From contig RPFO01000065.1 of the NCBI GenBank assembly GCA_009746045.1, positions 5,972,124-6,036,123 of the forward strand: a stretch of 64,000 nt of DNA, read 5' to 3'. Each line of letters starts with the position of its first letter. Positions within the stretch are counted from its first letter, which is position 1. A program made the position numbers and the translations under genes. Source of the DNA: Mesostigma viride. Taxonomy: Eukaryota > Streptophyta > Mesostigmatophyceae > Mesostigmatales > Mesostigmataceae. A model generated the notes under the pieces. The model searched no databases. It was not told the DNA's origin and saw only the letters and a program-made list of their open reading frames with translations. Of the stretch, positions 53,964 to 63,999 are shown piece after piece.

Positions 53964-55100
53964 TCACGCACTTACTCCAGACGAGGCCGCCTCCTGGCTT
54001 GCACTCGCCTGCCCCTCCTCACGGTCTGGACGCTGCTCAACACCCTCAGCAACCGTGGTGGCTGCTGCTGCCTCTGCGACAATCTGGAGGTCTGGGTTAA
54101 ACTCTCCCAGCACGCAGGTCACAGGTCGCCCGTCTTCCTTGCGTTCGACTGGATGTTGTGTCTCGCCTGGGTTGCGATGCCAAGCAAGATTGCGCAACCA
54201 CCGCTTACCGCCGCCGACCAGCTCGTTCTGCTCGCCTCGGCCGTAACGGTCGTACTCGTGAGTCGCCTCACGAGGGATATGCAGATCAGCTCTCTGCCTT
54301 GCCTCGTAGGTCTCGGTAGTGCCGTCGCCCTCGTTTATCTGCTGGGCTGAGCGCTTGACGGAGCCCTCTGGCTTGTCTGTCCACTCGAAATGGACGTCCT
54401 CAGGCGTCTTCTCGACCCCTGTGACAATCTCCACCTCCGGACCCCACGCAGTGGTGGTTTCCGGCCTCGGTGTATCAAGCCTTGAGTAGACCCCGAAAGG
54501 CTGCGTGGTAATATAAAACCTGTCTGCGTACCCTCTCGACTCTTGCAAAAGGACAGCAACAAGATTCTCAATGGTTTGGGCAAATACCTCTGCCGTGCTC
54601 CAAGGATTTACCGTCTCCCGAGCACGCGCGTTCCGGATGATGTCGGCGTCTGGTACCCCCTCTCCTAGCACTGCTGTCGCCACCCAGTGGTTAAACAGTC
54701 GGGTGCTGCCGAGCGCTGTTGCCACAATCTGGCTAAGCGCCTCCCTGGCAAGGTCGAGACCGGCAAGCGTGATATGGGCGCCCTGATAAGCGACCTCCAC
54801 ACGATTAGCAGTTTCAGCTAGCGCGTCTCGTAGGCGCACCAACTCTTCCACCGCCACTCGCCCCGTCTCACCTGGAGAAATCACGACGCGAGCCCGTTGT
54901 ATAATCGGGTCCGCCGCCGCTGGCCTGTTGCCTCCCCCACTCACCGCCACCCACCCCTCTTCTGCCAAGTGCCTCGCTACGTAGGCCGCTTGCACGAATG
55001 TTGGAGCGTTTGCTTGGTTACGGTAGGGGAAAAACGCTTGCGCGTCTCTCTGCTCGTTCGCCTCACCAGCACCGTGGCTGCTTGACGATGAACCAGACAT
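53964..55100 (-). CDS. ORF1 of element C (unknown, intact)
   Basis: About 378 codons from ATG at 55100 to the stop at 53964. It begins with a Ser-rich segment and then a helical region (FVQAAYVARHLAEEGW). A long Ala/Leu/Val-rich helical region follows (VEELVRLRDALAETANRVEVAY) and a polar, Glu-rich C-terminal part with WHRNPGE. I find no zinc knuckle, protease or polymerase motif. It occupies the place of ORF1 in elements A, B and Z but has little visible sequence similarity to them. It is the first gene after the LTR and is followed by gag in another ORF, so a matrix- or capsid-like role is possible but unproven. Confidence 0.65.
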   Translation of the reverse strand: MSGSSSSSHGAGEANEQRDAQAFFPYRNQANAPTFVQAAYVARHLAEEGWVAVSGGGNRPAAADPIIQRARVVISPGETGRVAVEELVRLRDALAETANRVEVAYQGAHITLAGLDLAREALSQIVATALGSTRLFNHWVATAVLGEGVPDADIIRNARARETVNPWSTAEVFAQTIENLVAVLLQESRGYADRFYITTQPFGVYSRLDTPRPETTTAWGPEVEIVTGVEKTPEDVHFEWTDKPEGSVKRSAQQINEGDGTTETYEARQRADLHIPREATHEYDRYGRGEQNELVGGGKRWLRNLAWHRNPGETQHPVERKEDGRPVTCVLGEFNPDLQIVAEAAAATTVAEGVEQRPDREEGQASASQEAASSGVSA

Positions 55101-55123
55101 GAAAGCGTGGAAGCAATAGTACG

Positions 55124-55777
55124 ATTTGCGCAGCAACTCGTCAGCAGAGCTTGTGAGCTCCTGGTCCTTGCCGGCTGGAATGACCCTAGGCTGCTGGCTA
55201 GCAACCTTTATCCTCACACCAGGCCTACGACCCTCGATAGGCTCGCCACTCGTCGTGACGACCAAGGTTCGTGTGTGAAGACGCTCGTTGCCTCGTTGAG
55301 CCTCGAGCTATATGCAACCTCGTTCCATCCTTGTTCCTCGGTCATGAGCAACGCTGGGCAACGCTACATTGCCAGAGCCTCGTATCGCTGCCTTGCATCC
55401 TCGTTGCAGGCAGCATACAGGAATCTCTGGCTATCCTGTGTCTAGGACAGCACAGGACCTGCCACAGTCCTGCAAGGACTTACATCCTTGCAGACCTGCT
55501 GGCTGGTTACTGGCTTCTACTAGCCACAGTACCGTTGAGCCCTCAGTACACTGTGTCCCAGTCACGTGAGAGTCCAGGCTAAGCCTGTGCAGGCACGGCC
55601 TGCCACGTGTCCTGTCCACTATGCCCTGAGTGTGCACCGCCCTCGCCCACCGGTCGGCAGTACTTCGGGACTTGATAACTTTCTCGTCCCTTGTCTGTTC
55701 TAGGCGGTTGACACGGCGTTGGAAAGGTCTCCTCAACCTGCATCCATCTAGCACATTGGTGCCCCAATATGCTAACT
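55124..55777 (-). repeat. 5' LTR of element C
   Basis: 654 bases paired with 43239-43892. The ORF1 ATG at 55100 is only 23 bases beyond its inner end. Confidence 0.9.
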
Positions 55778-55782
55778 CCTTT

Positions 55783-57006
55783 CTTAGCAGAGGCTTCATT
55801 GTGGTTAGAGGCTCACAAGCTTGAGTTTGTTTCTTGGCAAACAATTGCGCTGGAAGGAAAGGTGGCAGTGGTTTTTCTGAGGGGCATACTGCATGGGTGG
55901 AACTGCACGTAGGTAGGGGTTATCGTTGTCTTGTTGGCCTTTCTCCCACTAAAATGGGAGAGCCCTAATTCATATGCTAGCAAGGCAAGGTAACCATGGT
56001 AAGAAGCCTTGGCAAGCAGCATGTATCATAATTCTGCTTTCTCTGTGGACTGTCTGTTGTTACCCTTGTTGGGCAATTAGTGGATATGGCTTTCTAGGGT
56101 GTGTTTGAGCTTGTTTTTGGGATGATGCCCACACCATAAACCTGGAATATGCTTTAGAAGTGTTGGCTAGGCATGTAGAGCTACCTGCCTCATTGTTGTG
56201 CACACACGCAACAGGTTGCCTGTGTCGAGGTAAGGCAAGGGCACATGACGTGCCCAGCCACCTCCTTGTACATTGTGGTCGAATTGGGCATGGTCAGGAG
56301 CCTTTTGGATGGCATAGGAAGTGTTAGTGTGCCTTAATACTCACTAATGCCTTCCTTAGCGTCTGCACAGGTGGCCAACTGCCAAAATTAATAACTGCTA
56401 CAGCTGAGCTCAGAATGCCACCAAACTTTGACAGTGCCTTCTATGGTCATGACAGAATTTGACTTGTGCTTTTCAGGCCTAATTGATGTGTTATGAGTGT
56501 GTATGGGGACGCCCCGCCTAAAAAAGCGTATTTTTGGCCCAAAAATTAATAACTCTGATGTGCTGATTTTGTTGATCCAATTAGGTAGAAACCATGTCCC
56601 ATGACATTTTTATATGGGTTGTGCTTTTTTCATGCAACTGGTTCTCCCACTGTTCTGGGCAAGATGTGTCCCGGACAGCGTTTTTTTCTATTTTTAGCAC
56701 ATAGCTGGTGTATGGCTGGGGGTACTACCCCCAACAAGTGGTGGTATGCATGCCCAAACATCATGTTTATGGTCCCCAAACATCATTCAGTGGTTGTCAG
56801 TTGCATTTCTGTAGTTATTAGGGGGGTTCAGTTTTGATACATTTCCATGGGACCCTCCCCTTAATAATGCATCTCTTGTACATGTGTGAGGTGACCTTTG
56901 GGTCCTAGTAGGTTATCTGACAGTTTTTCTAAGGCATTGGGAATGGCTGCGTCCATTTGATGGCTATGTGTGTTTCTGTTGAAACCCAAAGAAAACTTAA
57001 AGTGGG
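55783..57006 (+). other. Element B 3' UTR, second part
   Basis: No coding sequence recognised. It ends in the purine tract directly before the 3' LTR. Together with 42183-43233, B's 3' UTR is about 2.3 kb. Confidence 0.5.
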
Positions 57007-57394
57007 AGTTAGTCTAAGTCTCCCGCCTGTAGCCTAAGTGGACACGTGCCAGCACCGCCGGCGCCCAATTGGGTACTGGGACGGTGCTGGACTAGAGCAG
57101 TCGTGGCATGGACACGTGGCTAGACTCAGTATGTGATGAGCCGGTACCTCAGTACCGGGACTGTAGTTGTCATGTTAGGACTGACTAGATCACGCTGTAA
57201 TGAGGCTAGTCCGTCCAGGATCAGTAAGTTAGGCTTAACTTACGCAAAGTCTGGTCAGCCGCAAGTGACGGCTGACCAGCGGTATATGTGCCATTCTATC
57301 CTAATGCCAAGGTGTCTCGTCGTCTCCACACTGGCCATTTGGCATCGTTTGCGTGCACTGAGTTTCCCAAGCTCTCAGCCTGCACTACATAACT
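57007..57394 (+). repeat. 3' LTR of element B
   Basis: Matches 6179-6565, with a 4-base insertion near the end (ACTACATAACT against ACTAACT) and a few differences near 57190. It is followed by TSD CTGGT. Confidence 0.85.
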
Positions 57395-58946
57395 CTGGTG
57401 TCGGGCCGTTCCGGAGGTGCAGCCTGTCCGCCCGTGCTTGCCCAACCACTGTATGTGAAGGTACCCCAGGGGCCGGGCCAGGGTCACCCTGAGGCCTCGA
57501 TACAGCTGTAGCACCCTGATCAGGAAGTTCCATGTCACCCCCGCCTTGTACACCAACGGGCACCTGGAAGAGGTCTCCTTGATTACCTCCCCGGGGACGG
57601 ATCTTTGACCAGGACAGACGGTGCACTGCTTGGGAGCCATCAATGGCCACCCAGCACTTATGGCCAGCGGCTTCTACTCGGGTCACCACCCCATCATGCC
57701 AGCTGCCACGTTTCCCTGGAAAGCTTGGCTCCTTCCACACAACAACCTGTTGTCCAACGTTAGGTTCTAGGACACTCCAGCCCTTGTCTTTCTGCCTCAG
57801 CTTGAGGAACTTGGCCTCTAGCTTCTCCTTCCATGCCTGCTCAGCATCAGCTGGCAGCATCCTGGTGTGCAGCATAAGAGGATTGATGGCAATGTCACCA
57901 AAGAACATGGGAGTCCTGAGGTTCAGCCTATCCTCCACAGAACGTAGCCATGCAGATGTCACAATGGCAGATGACGTCCTTGGAATCCTCTCCACCAGCA
58001 GCACAGTCTTGATCTCTTGGATGGCTCTCTCTACAACCCCTTGCTGGCCGTGGCTCTCCCTGGGTGTAATCAGCAACTCTGGAAATTCTGGCAGGTTCTC
58101 ACAGCACTCAAACTGAATGTCACACTGCAGCAACTCCAACCCAGGGTACCTGCTCCTTGTCAACTTCAGAGCAGCAATCAACGTAGGCTTCTCCACGTCA
58201 GGCAGGGTCTCTAGGGTCTTGTACTTGGTATATCTGTCCACTGCTACCAGCAGCTTCAAACCCCTGATTCTCTGAATATCTACCTGCACATGGCCTGGCT
58301 GCGAAATAGGAGACCTGGCATGAGACTGCTTGGGCTTTCTAGCAACTAGCCTGCACCTGCAGGCTTGAGCAACCTGTTGGCAAATGGAGTACAACTCACT
58401 TCCTCCCAGCCGTCTAGCAACTTGCAAAGACTGAGCTGCATGGCCAAACATGGTATGCAACCTTGAGGCTATGTCATACAAGAGAGAAAATCTTTTATTG
58501 TCATTATTAGCACTCAAGGTATGTACAGATCCCTTATGTACAGGAGGCACCAGGGTCGTGCCTGTCAGACTGTCTCCAGCCCTATCCTCATCCTGACCAT
58601 CCTGTGCCAGTCCTGCACGGTCAGAATGCTTCTGAGATCCACCTGGGTCCACAGCACCAGGTCCTACCTCAGGCTCAGCACCGCCATGGCGGGCACGTTG
58701 GCCAGTAACCACTGCAGCTACAGCTGGCATACTCTCTGTGGTAACCAAGCTTGCCCCATCGTGTCCAATAGGCTCTGTCACTAGAGCATGGGGCTGCCCC
58801 TCACTGCCGTCACTAGCAGCTACATTACACACCCCTGGGGGCACCCTCGATCCAGGGTTCAGGGATGTGTGCAGGCTCAAGTCAGTGATCAACAGCCTTG
58901 CCCTTGCTCTTGTCCTGGGATGGACCAGCCTTCTCCTTGCTGCCAC
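57395..58946 (-). pseudogene. Integrase of element A
   Basis: The frame includes a low-complexity linker. The zinc site is LHTMFGHA...CRCR, with Cys-x-Cys rather than Cys-x2-Cys. The core Asp is in VQVDIQRIRG (58278), Asp in QCDIQFE (58119) and Glu in GVVERAIQE (58029), with 29 residues between the last two. The C-terminal part carries VVWKEPSFPGKRGSWHDGVV and VHRLSWSKI, as in element C. The 3' end is cut by the insertion of B at the CTGGT site; downstream PR continues at 6178 in a different phase. The start overlaps the gag frame by about 65 bases in another phase, so pol may have been reached by a frameshift. Confidence 0.85.
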
Positions 58947-60056
58947 CCTGAGCTGGCTTGCTCTGACCTTCCTGCCTCAGGTACGAGGGACACTCATTCC
59001 TGAAGTGACCCTTCCCTTGGCAGAAATAACACTCCACCTGACTGATGTCCCGTGAGGTCCCACTGCTGGGTCCAGCCTTGGGAGGACCACCCACCCTCTT
59101 GAAGTCAAACCGGCTGGGACTGTGGAGGTCCCGACTTCGGAGGTGTCCCCCGTCCAGCCATTCTGCCACGCCCCCTCCTGGACCTTCCTCGACCCCTTGA
59201 AGAGGTCTCAGGCCCTCTCGAGGACGCTGAACCCCCGTGGCCCGATCCCCTCATGGACTTGACTGCAGGCTCAGCTGCCTCCTCGTCCCCTTGACGTGGG
59301 CGCTTCCCGCCTACATACTTGCCGCTGAAACACTCATACAGCTGGTCCGTCATGGCAGCCCAGCCATGGACTTGGCGCATGTGGATGGACACGTTGTCCA
59401 TCGTGATAGGATCCAGCTGCAGCGACTTGAGAAAGTCGCCCATGGCCATCCGGTCTGCACAGAAGAATCCTTTGGCCATGGCGTCCTCCCTCAGCTTGCA
59501 GAAGTCTTCAAAGGCGTGGACCACCAACTGCCCCTTGATGGGCTTGTAGTCCAGGTACTCCTGCTTCAGGTGAGAACCATCTAATAATGGTCCTCTTATC
59601 ACTTAGGAACACCCTGTCAGGCGCGTCATGAACGCGGCCCAGGTATCCCCCGCTGTATGTCGCTCCCGGACGAACTTGAACAGCCGCCTTGCCGACTGCC
59701 GTATGTAGGCACTAGACGCCAGAATGCGAAGCTTGTCACCGGTGTAGATGTCCGTGTACAAGTTCATGTCCTCCAGCATCCTCTCAGCGTCCCGGGGCTG
59801 CCAATTGTCCTTGATGGACTGAAATTGGCTTAGTACCGCGTACCCCTCGGCTACGGTCGGCCGCCTAGGCGCTGCTTGGCCTGGCAGCTGCTGGCGCGTT
59901 CTGACCGCCTTGAGACCCCTGGCTCTGATCATCCGCTAGACCAGCCTGGTCCCCTAGCGCCGGGACTCCACCTCGTCCATCGTGTCCATCCATATCAGCG
60001 CCGTGCCGCTCAAAGCCGACACCGCGCCCTCGTTGGTCAGATGCTCCCTCGCTCAT
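58882..60056 (-). pseudogene. gag of element A with zinc knuckle
   Basis: ATG at 60056, then frames 59865-60056, 59603-59932, 59105-59602 and 58882-59169. The core has GYAVLSQFQSIKDNWQ, RMLEDMNLYTDIYTGDKLRIL and FFCADRMAMGDFLKSL; an Arg/Gly-rich stretch follows, then the CCHC knuckle CYFCQGKGHFRNEC and a Lys-rich tail. It packages RNA. Three frame changes break it. Confidence 0.75.
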
Positions 60057-60162
60057 GATGGGCCTTGTTCAGGTCTGCTACAGGTCAGCCAAGTGGCCAA
60101 ACAGCAATTAAAAAAATATACGCTGCTGAACAAGAAGGAAGATGACAAGTGTTACCACTCAG

Positions 60163-61015
60163 TCAAGCCCACCATGCACGGTCACCCGCGGGCGCCACCT
60201 GGTTTTCCTTGTCGCTGTCGCTGTCGCTGTCGCTCACAATGATGAGCTCTGGCACCCTGCTGCCAGCAGCACTGTCGTCAGCCCGCTGTCGGCCCGCGAT
60301 GACAGCGTCGTCACCGTTGGTGTAGTAAACAGGTGACAACCCGTCGTTACCACCCCGCGGGTTATACCTTGGCACCTCGCGGTCGCCAAGCTCCTCGTCG
60401 CCTAGATCAGCAACCCCCACAGCGCCCACCTCAAGGTCACTGTCGTAACCCAGAGGGGCGAACTCCTCCCACCGCGTCACTCGAACGCGAAGAGGTTGGG
60501 GCAATTCCTGAAGAGGAACTCTCCTCCGCTCCGGATTCCTGTCGACTCGTGTCGCACGCTGACCTCCAGCGATGGCTTCCTCAGCCGCCTCGACCTCTGC
60601 TAGCTGCCTGTAGCGCTCGATCCGCCCCTCGTCGCTCACGTCGAACTGGTCCCGCTGCGAATCCCTCGTCGCCAATTACGCCGGCGAACGCACGTTGTGC
60701 GCCCACACCCGCCGCTGCCTGCACGAACTCTCGTCGCACCGCACCAGCTCGTTCCGCAGCTTCTCCTCGCCTGGCCACCAACTCCGCACGCACCCGGTCG
60801 ACTAAGGCTGTGATCACAGTCTGTATTCCGACCAGACCGCGCAGCTCTTGCTCGATGTCGTCGGCGCTCCGGTGTGCCGGAACGACGATGGTCCGGACGT
60901 GTTGCAAAATGCGCTCCCAATCCTTGACCTGGTCGTCGACGAATTGCGCAAAGTTGCGATCAACAGGTGGCCGATCTGCAAGCAATAAAGATAAATCTCG
61001 AACAACACGACGCAA
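60163..61015 (-). pseudogene. ORF1 of element A (charged, unknown)
   Basis: Two frames, 60581-61015 and 60163-60675. They are Arg/Glu/Asp-rich with helical segments (DDIEQELRGLVGIQTVITALVDRVRAEL) and a Ser-Asp repeat (DSDSDSD) near the end. It has no catalytic motif. It lies between the 5' LTR and gag as in B, C and Z. The true start is unclear; a plausible splice acceptor (TTTATTGCTTGCAG on the minus strand at 60980-60993) raises the possibility of an upstream exon. Confidence 0.5.
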
Positions 61016-61184
61016 TTAAGGCGATATGGAACCACCAGCAGACTGCCGAGGAAACCGGAAATTCTGCTGCCGTTGTTCTTCCTGCACCATTCGACACCCG
61101 ACGAGCTTCACCGCGTCGTCAACGCTGCACGCAGCACACAGCAACAACCCTCCTGGTCGTTCTGTCGAGACTGCTTGTAATTTG

Positions 61185-61476
61185 AGTTAACGTTTTTAAA
61201 CGCAATGTATAAGGATATGGTTGCAATGCAGCGATGTGTGAATGTGGTTGGAACGGAGCTTTGTTAAAATTGGATAATGTTACAGCGCTCACACACTTGA
61301 GGCTTATACACGAGTTTGCCAAGTCAAGGCAACACACGTGAGGCGGGCTCGCAAGAGATGCCCAATTGGTACTGGCCTATTCTTTATTTACTTGTGCACT
61401 GTGCTTTGCTAGTCCTGAGCAGCCTAGGAGGCCTGCTCAGTATTAACACTCCCGGTACAGTATTCACAACCTGTAC
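61185..61476 (-). repeat. 5' LTR of element A, truncated by element D
   Basis: The inner end reads AGTTAACG (plus strand) at 61185. 61231-61476 matches 2638-2883. At 61477 element D's LTR begins, and the last five bases TGTAC (61472-61476) are the expected TSD of D. A's LTR continues in the 3' copy as TGTACAGCGCCC (2879-2890). Confidence 0.75.
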
Positions 61477-62048
61477 AGTTGCAATAATGTGTTTTGGATA
61501 CCAACGCTCTTCGTCGAGAGGCAAGTGCTTTGGTGCTACGCAGAGGAACACGCAGGCGGCTACCTCGTCCGCCGTCACGTTGCATTTATTTCTCATTAAC
61601 TTATCATCGTGCATTGGACTTGCTTAACATAGTCCGAGATTCCTCGGCGCGACGCTAGATGCCGTTCACAAGATTCCGTCGCAGCAAAGATGCTGACGGC
61701 GCGGCGTCCACACTAGGATTTAGGGTACTGAGTAGAACTACACAGTACAACTCCGACTTCTTTTTCTTTGTGAGTCGGTACGGACAGGGATGTACTCAAG
61801 ATGATCGGTACGGCCGCATCCCAGTCACCGACTTCACAATCCTAGTAGTGGCAAAGTCTTGTTGGGAAACAACACCAACAAGCATAGCGGTCGCATGAAC
61901 TTGGATGCATGTGCAAGACACACATCATTATGGCAAGTCATTTATTCATCGTACCACACTGGGGAAACCCGGAAACATAGTATGCCGGCCACCGCCAAGC
62001 ATCAACGGGTGAAAACCCAGACAAGAGCCCATTACATAGTATGCAACT
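61477..62048 (-). repeat. 3' LTR of element D
   Basis: 572 bases between AGTTGCAATAATG and TATGCAACT, an inverted pair AGTTGCA/TGCAACT. On the minus strand the purine tract GAGAAGCT-like sequence (62049-62068) lies directly upstream as probable polypurine tract. No second copy is in the window. Confidence 0.65.
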
Positions 62049-62169
62049 CTCCCGCAGAGAGAAGCATCAAGGCCATGGTCAATGCCAATTTTAAATAGGA
62101 AATTCAGAAAAGAGTGAAAACACACATCAGCCAGGGCAAGATGTAACCCTGAAATCAGACAGGGACAAT

Positions 62170-63999
62170 TTAAAGTGTCGCCTGAACTAGACGAAGCTTG
62201 TCATACTGAGGCCTAGCCTTGGCATACAGCTTGGTCAAAGCATCTGAAATGTTATCATTGTCGCGAACATGGTACAGCGAAACAGCGTCACTATATTCTT
62301 TGGCACGAAGGAAGTCGAGCTTGCGCGTGCGCGCATAAGGATCAGCCAAAAAGTCAATCAGCGACTGCGAATCCGTGAAGATGGTGGTATCAACCTGTGG
62401 AATGACACGGCAAAACTTCAAACACCACCGAAGAACCGCACGGAAATACATCAACTCCTCAGCAGTCTCGCAGAAGGCACGAGCCTCTGCAGTGTCACTA
62501 CCCACATACACCCGCCGATGTAAGCGAGAAAACCACGCAAAGGGTGAAGGGGAAGATTCAGGGACATGGACAGTGGCAGAATTACTCAAAAGCACCACAG
62601 CGGCACAGCGCCCACGGAGCTTAGAGATATTAGCACTATCCAAACTGCTATCACAATACGCGGACAAGTGAATAGGCCGCTCATAGTCCACCCCATGTAA
62701 GACCAACCCAGGGGAGGCAGAAATGTACTTACACATGACATTGCGGGAAAGAGAGCACATCAAGTCATCTGGCAACCGAGCAAGCACCGCCAAGTCAGGG
62801 GAGACGGTAGAGACCAGCCAGTTCAGCTTACCCCGCAGAGAACCACACTCAGCAGGCTGAATATACTGACTAGTAAGGGATGAAAGCTGAGTGATGAGCT
62901 CCTGAACATAGTCCCCCGCTGCACGCAGCTTCATCACATATCTGCCAGAGGCATCCTTGGTGAGCATAGTGTCGACGCCACAGAACTTGACATACTTGTC
63001 CAAGACGCGGCGAATGACCTTGCCGACCGGGAAGTGCTGAGCAACAGTGGCACAAAACCAGTCTAGCCACGGTGTGGGGCCCATGCAGTCCACATCATCG
63101 ACATGAATGAACACAAAAACTGGCTGCCCCTCCCATGAGCCAACAAACAGAGAGGGGTCCAGGTCATGATAGTACATGTGCATCACATCAAGCAAAAGAC
63201 GCTCGAGGCAAAGGCGCCAAATCCGAGGACCTGTCACAGTACCGTCAACACCCTTCAAGAGACGGAGAAACTTCTTGCCCATGATAGGCTGCCACAAGGG
63301 AGGACAGCGCACATACAAGCGGGTCGTGCCAGCCCACACATTCTCAGCGAGCTTGGGATCACCATTCAAAAAAGCTTTGCTGAAATCCATGAGGGCTGAC
63401 TCATACGGAAGTCCCTTGTTGAGCTGGCCTAGGTAGAAGGACAGGACCATGCGCCAATTATCCTTGATCAACCCAGGTGCTGAGATGGCATTGTCCGGAA
63501 GATCACTAGTACCTGAAAATTCTAGGACCACCGGGCGAACAAAAGGCACCCTAGTTGTTGTGTCAGGCACCAACTTACGCTCCAAAGTCCACTTGTGGCG
63601 CAAAAGGCGAGCACCACTGGGCACTTCATCAACCGGTTCAACAGCACGGTATGCAAGCCACCTTTCACCTGACGCAATAATGGCCTTAGTCCACCCATCT
63701 AGCCCCTCCTCCGTTTGACACTCCACGTCAGCATCATGGTAAGAGATAGGGCTTTGGGTAGCAACATCATGACGTCCAATGCCGAGACTAGCCAAGCTAG
63801 GACGTTTAGGAAGCAACAACTGAGTTACCAACGGCACATCACTCTCACGGGCATAGTTCACGTGCCGAATGTTGCCTATGACAGCAACAAGTTGGCAGTC
63901 AGACATGACAGCATAGTCCTCAAGAGGCAGATCAGCATGCCCCTCCCGCCGCAAGCAGGTGGAGTTGACCCAGACATCCTCCCGTACAAGGAAGTTCTG
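62170..63999 (-). CDS. PR end, RT and RNase H of element D, open to the window edge
   Basis: One frame of about 610 codons, open at the right edge. Its first visible residues are QNFL, the end of the ILG-type box seen as ILGQNFL in A and C, so a PR-like domain precedes RT here too. The RT motifs are LRHKWTLERKL, FVRPVVLEFSGTS, SALMDFSKAFLNGD (first Asp) and VFIHVDDVDCMG (Asp pair, HVDD). RNase H has AYCDSSLDS, GSDTAEARAFCE, FTDSQSLIDFL and NISDALTKLYA near the end. The stop is at 62170. D is more divergent than A-C. The frame is unbroken, so this copy may be intact. Confidence 0.85.
   Translation of the reverse strand, partial: QNFLVREDVWVNSTCLRREGHADLPLEDYAVMSDCQLVAVIGNIRHVNYARESDVPLVTQLLLPKRPSLASLGIGRHDVATQSPISYHDADVECQTEEGLDGWTKAIIASGERWLAYRAVEPVDEVPSGARLLRHKWTLERKLVPDTTTRVPFVRPVVLEFSGTSDLPDNAISAPGLIKDNWRMVLSFYLGQLNKGLPYESALMDFSKAFLNGDPKLAENVWAGTTRLYVRCPPLWQPIMGKKFLRLLKGVDGTVTGPRIWRLCLERLLLDVMHMYYHDLDPSLFVGSWEGQPVFVFIHVDDVDCMGPTPWLDWFCATVAQHFPVGKVIRRVLDKYVKFCGVDTMLTKDASGRYVMKLRAAGDYVQELITQLSSLTSQYIQPAECGSLRGKLNWLVSTVSPDLAVLARLPDDLMCSLSRNVMCKYISASPGLVLHGVDYERPIHLSAYCDSSLDSANISKLRGRCAAVVLLSNSATVHVPESSPSPFAWFSRLHRRVYVGSDTAEARAFCETAEELMYFRAVLRWCLKFCRVIPQVDTTIFTDSQSLIDFLADPYARTRKLDFLRAKEYSDAVSLYHVRDNDNISDALTKLYAKARPQYDKLRLVQATL

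Larger units (their letters stand above)
43234..55782 (-). mobile_element. Copia-like element C with TSD CCTTT (contains CACTA-2)
   Basis: LTRs 43239-43892 and 55124-55777 are 654 bases each and look identical; CCTTT lies directly outside both (43234-43238 and 55778-55782). Minus-strand order is ORF1, gag, INT, PR, RT, RH. Without CACTA-2 it is about 8.4 kb. It is the best preserved member of the family: its only large defects are the transposon in INT and one frameshift near 47275. Confidence 0.92.
6174..57399 (+). mobile_element. Copia-like element B with flanking TSD CTGGT (contains K, C and CACTA-1)
   Basis: The LTR pair 6179-6565 and 57007-57394 is in direct orientation, with CTGGT immediately outside each (6174-6178 and 57395-57399). 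The coding order on the plus strand is ORF1, gag, INT, PR, RT, RH, then a long 3' UTR. Removing CACTA-1, K and C leaves about 9.4 kb. A purine-rich tract (AAAGAAAACTTAAAGTGGG) ends at the 3' LTR. The target was element A, between its INT and PR domains. Confidence 0.88.

Noticed and set aside
6179-57394. A single 51 kb giant element (for example a Starship- or Maverick-like unit) bounded by 388-base repeats
   Set aside because: The content resolves into an ordinary 9.4 kb LTR element B with three nested insertions, each with its own ends and TSD.
61231-61477. The 247-base match between 2638-2884 and 61231-61477 as complete LTRs of a 58 kb element
   Set aside because: Its ends are set by the insertion points of Z and D, not by LTR termini; the true LTR is about 700 bases and extends beyond the match on opposite sides.
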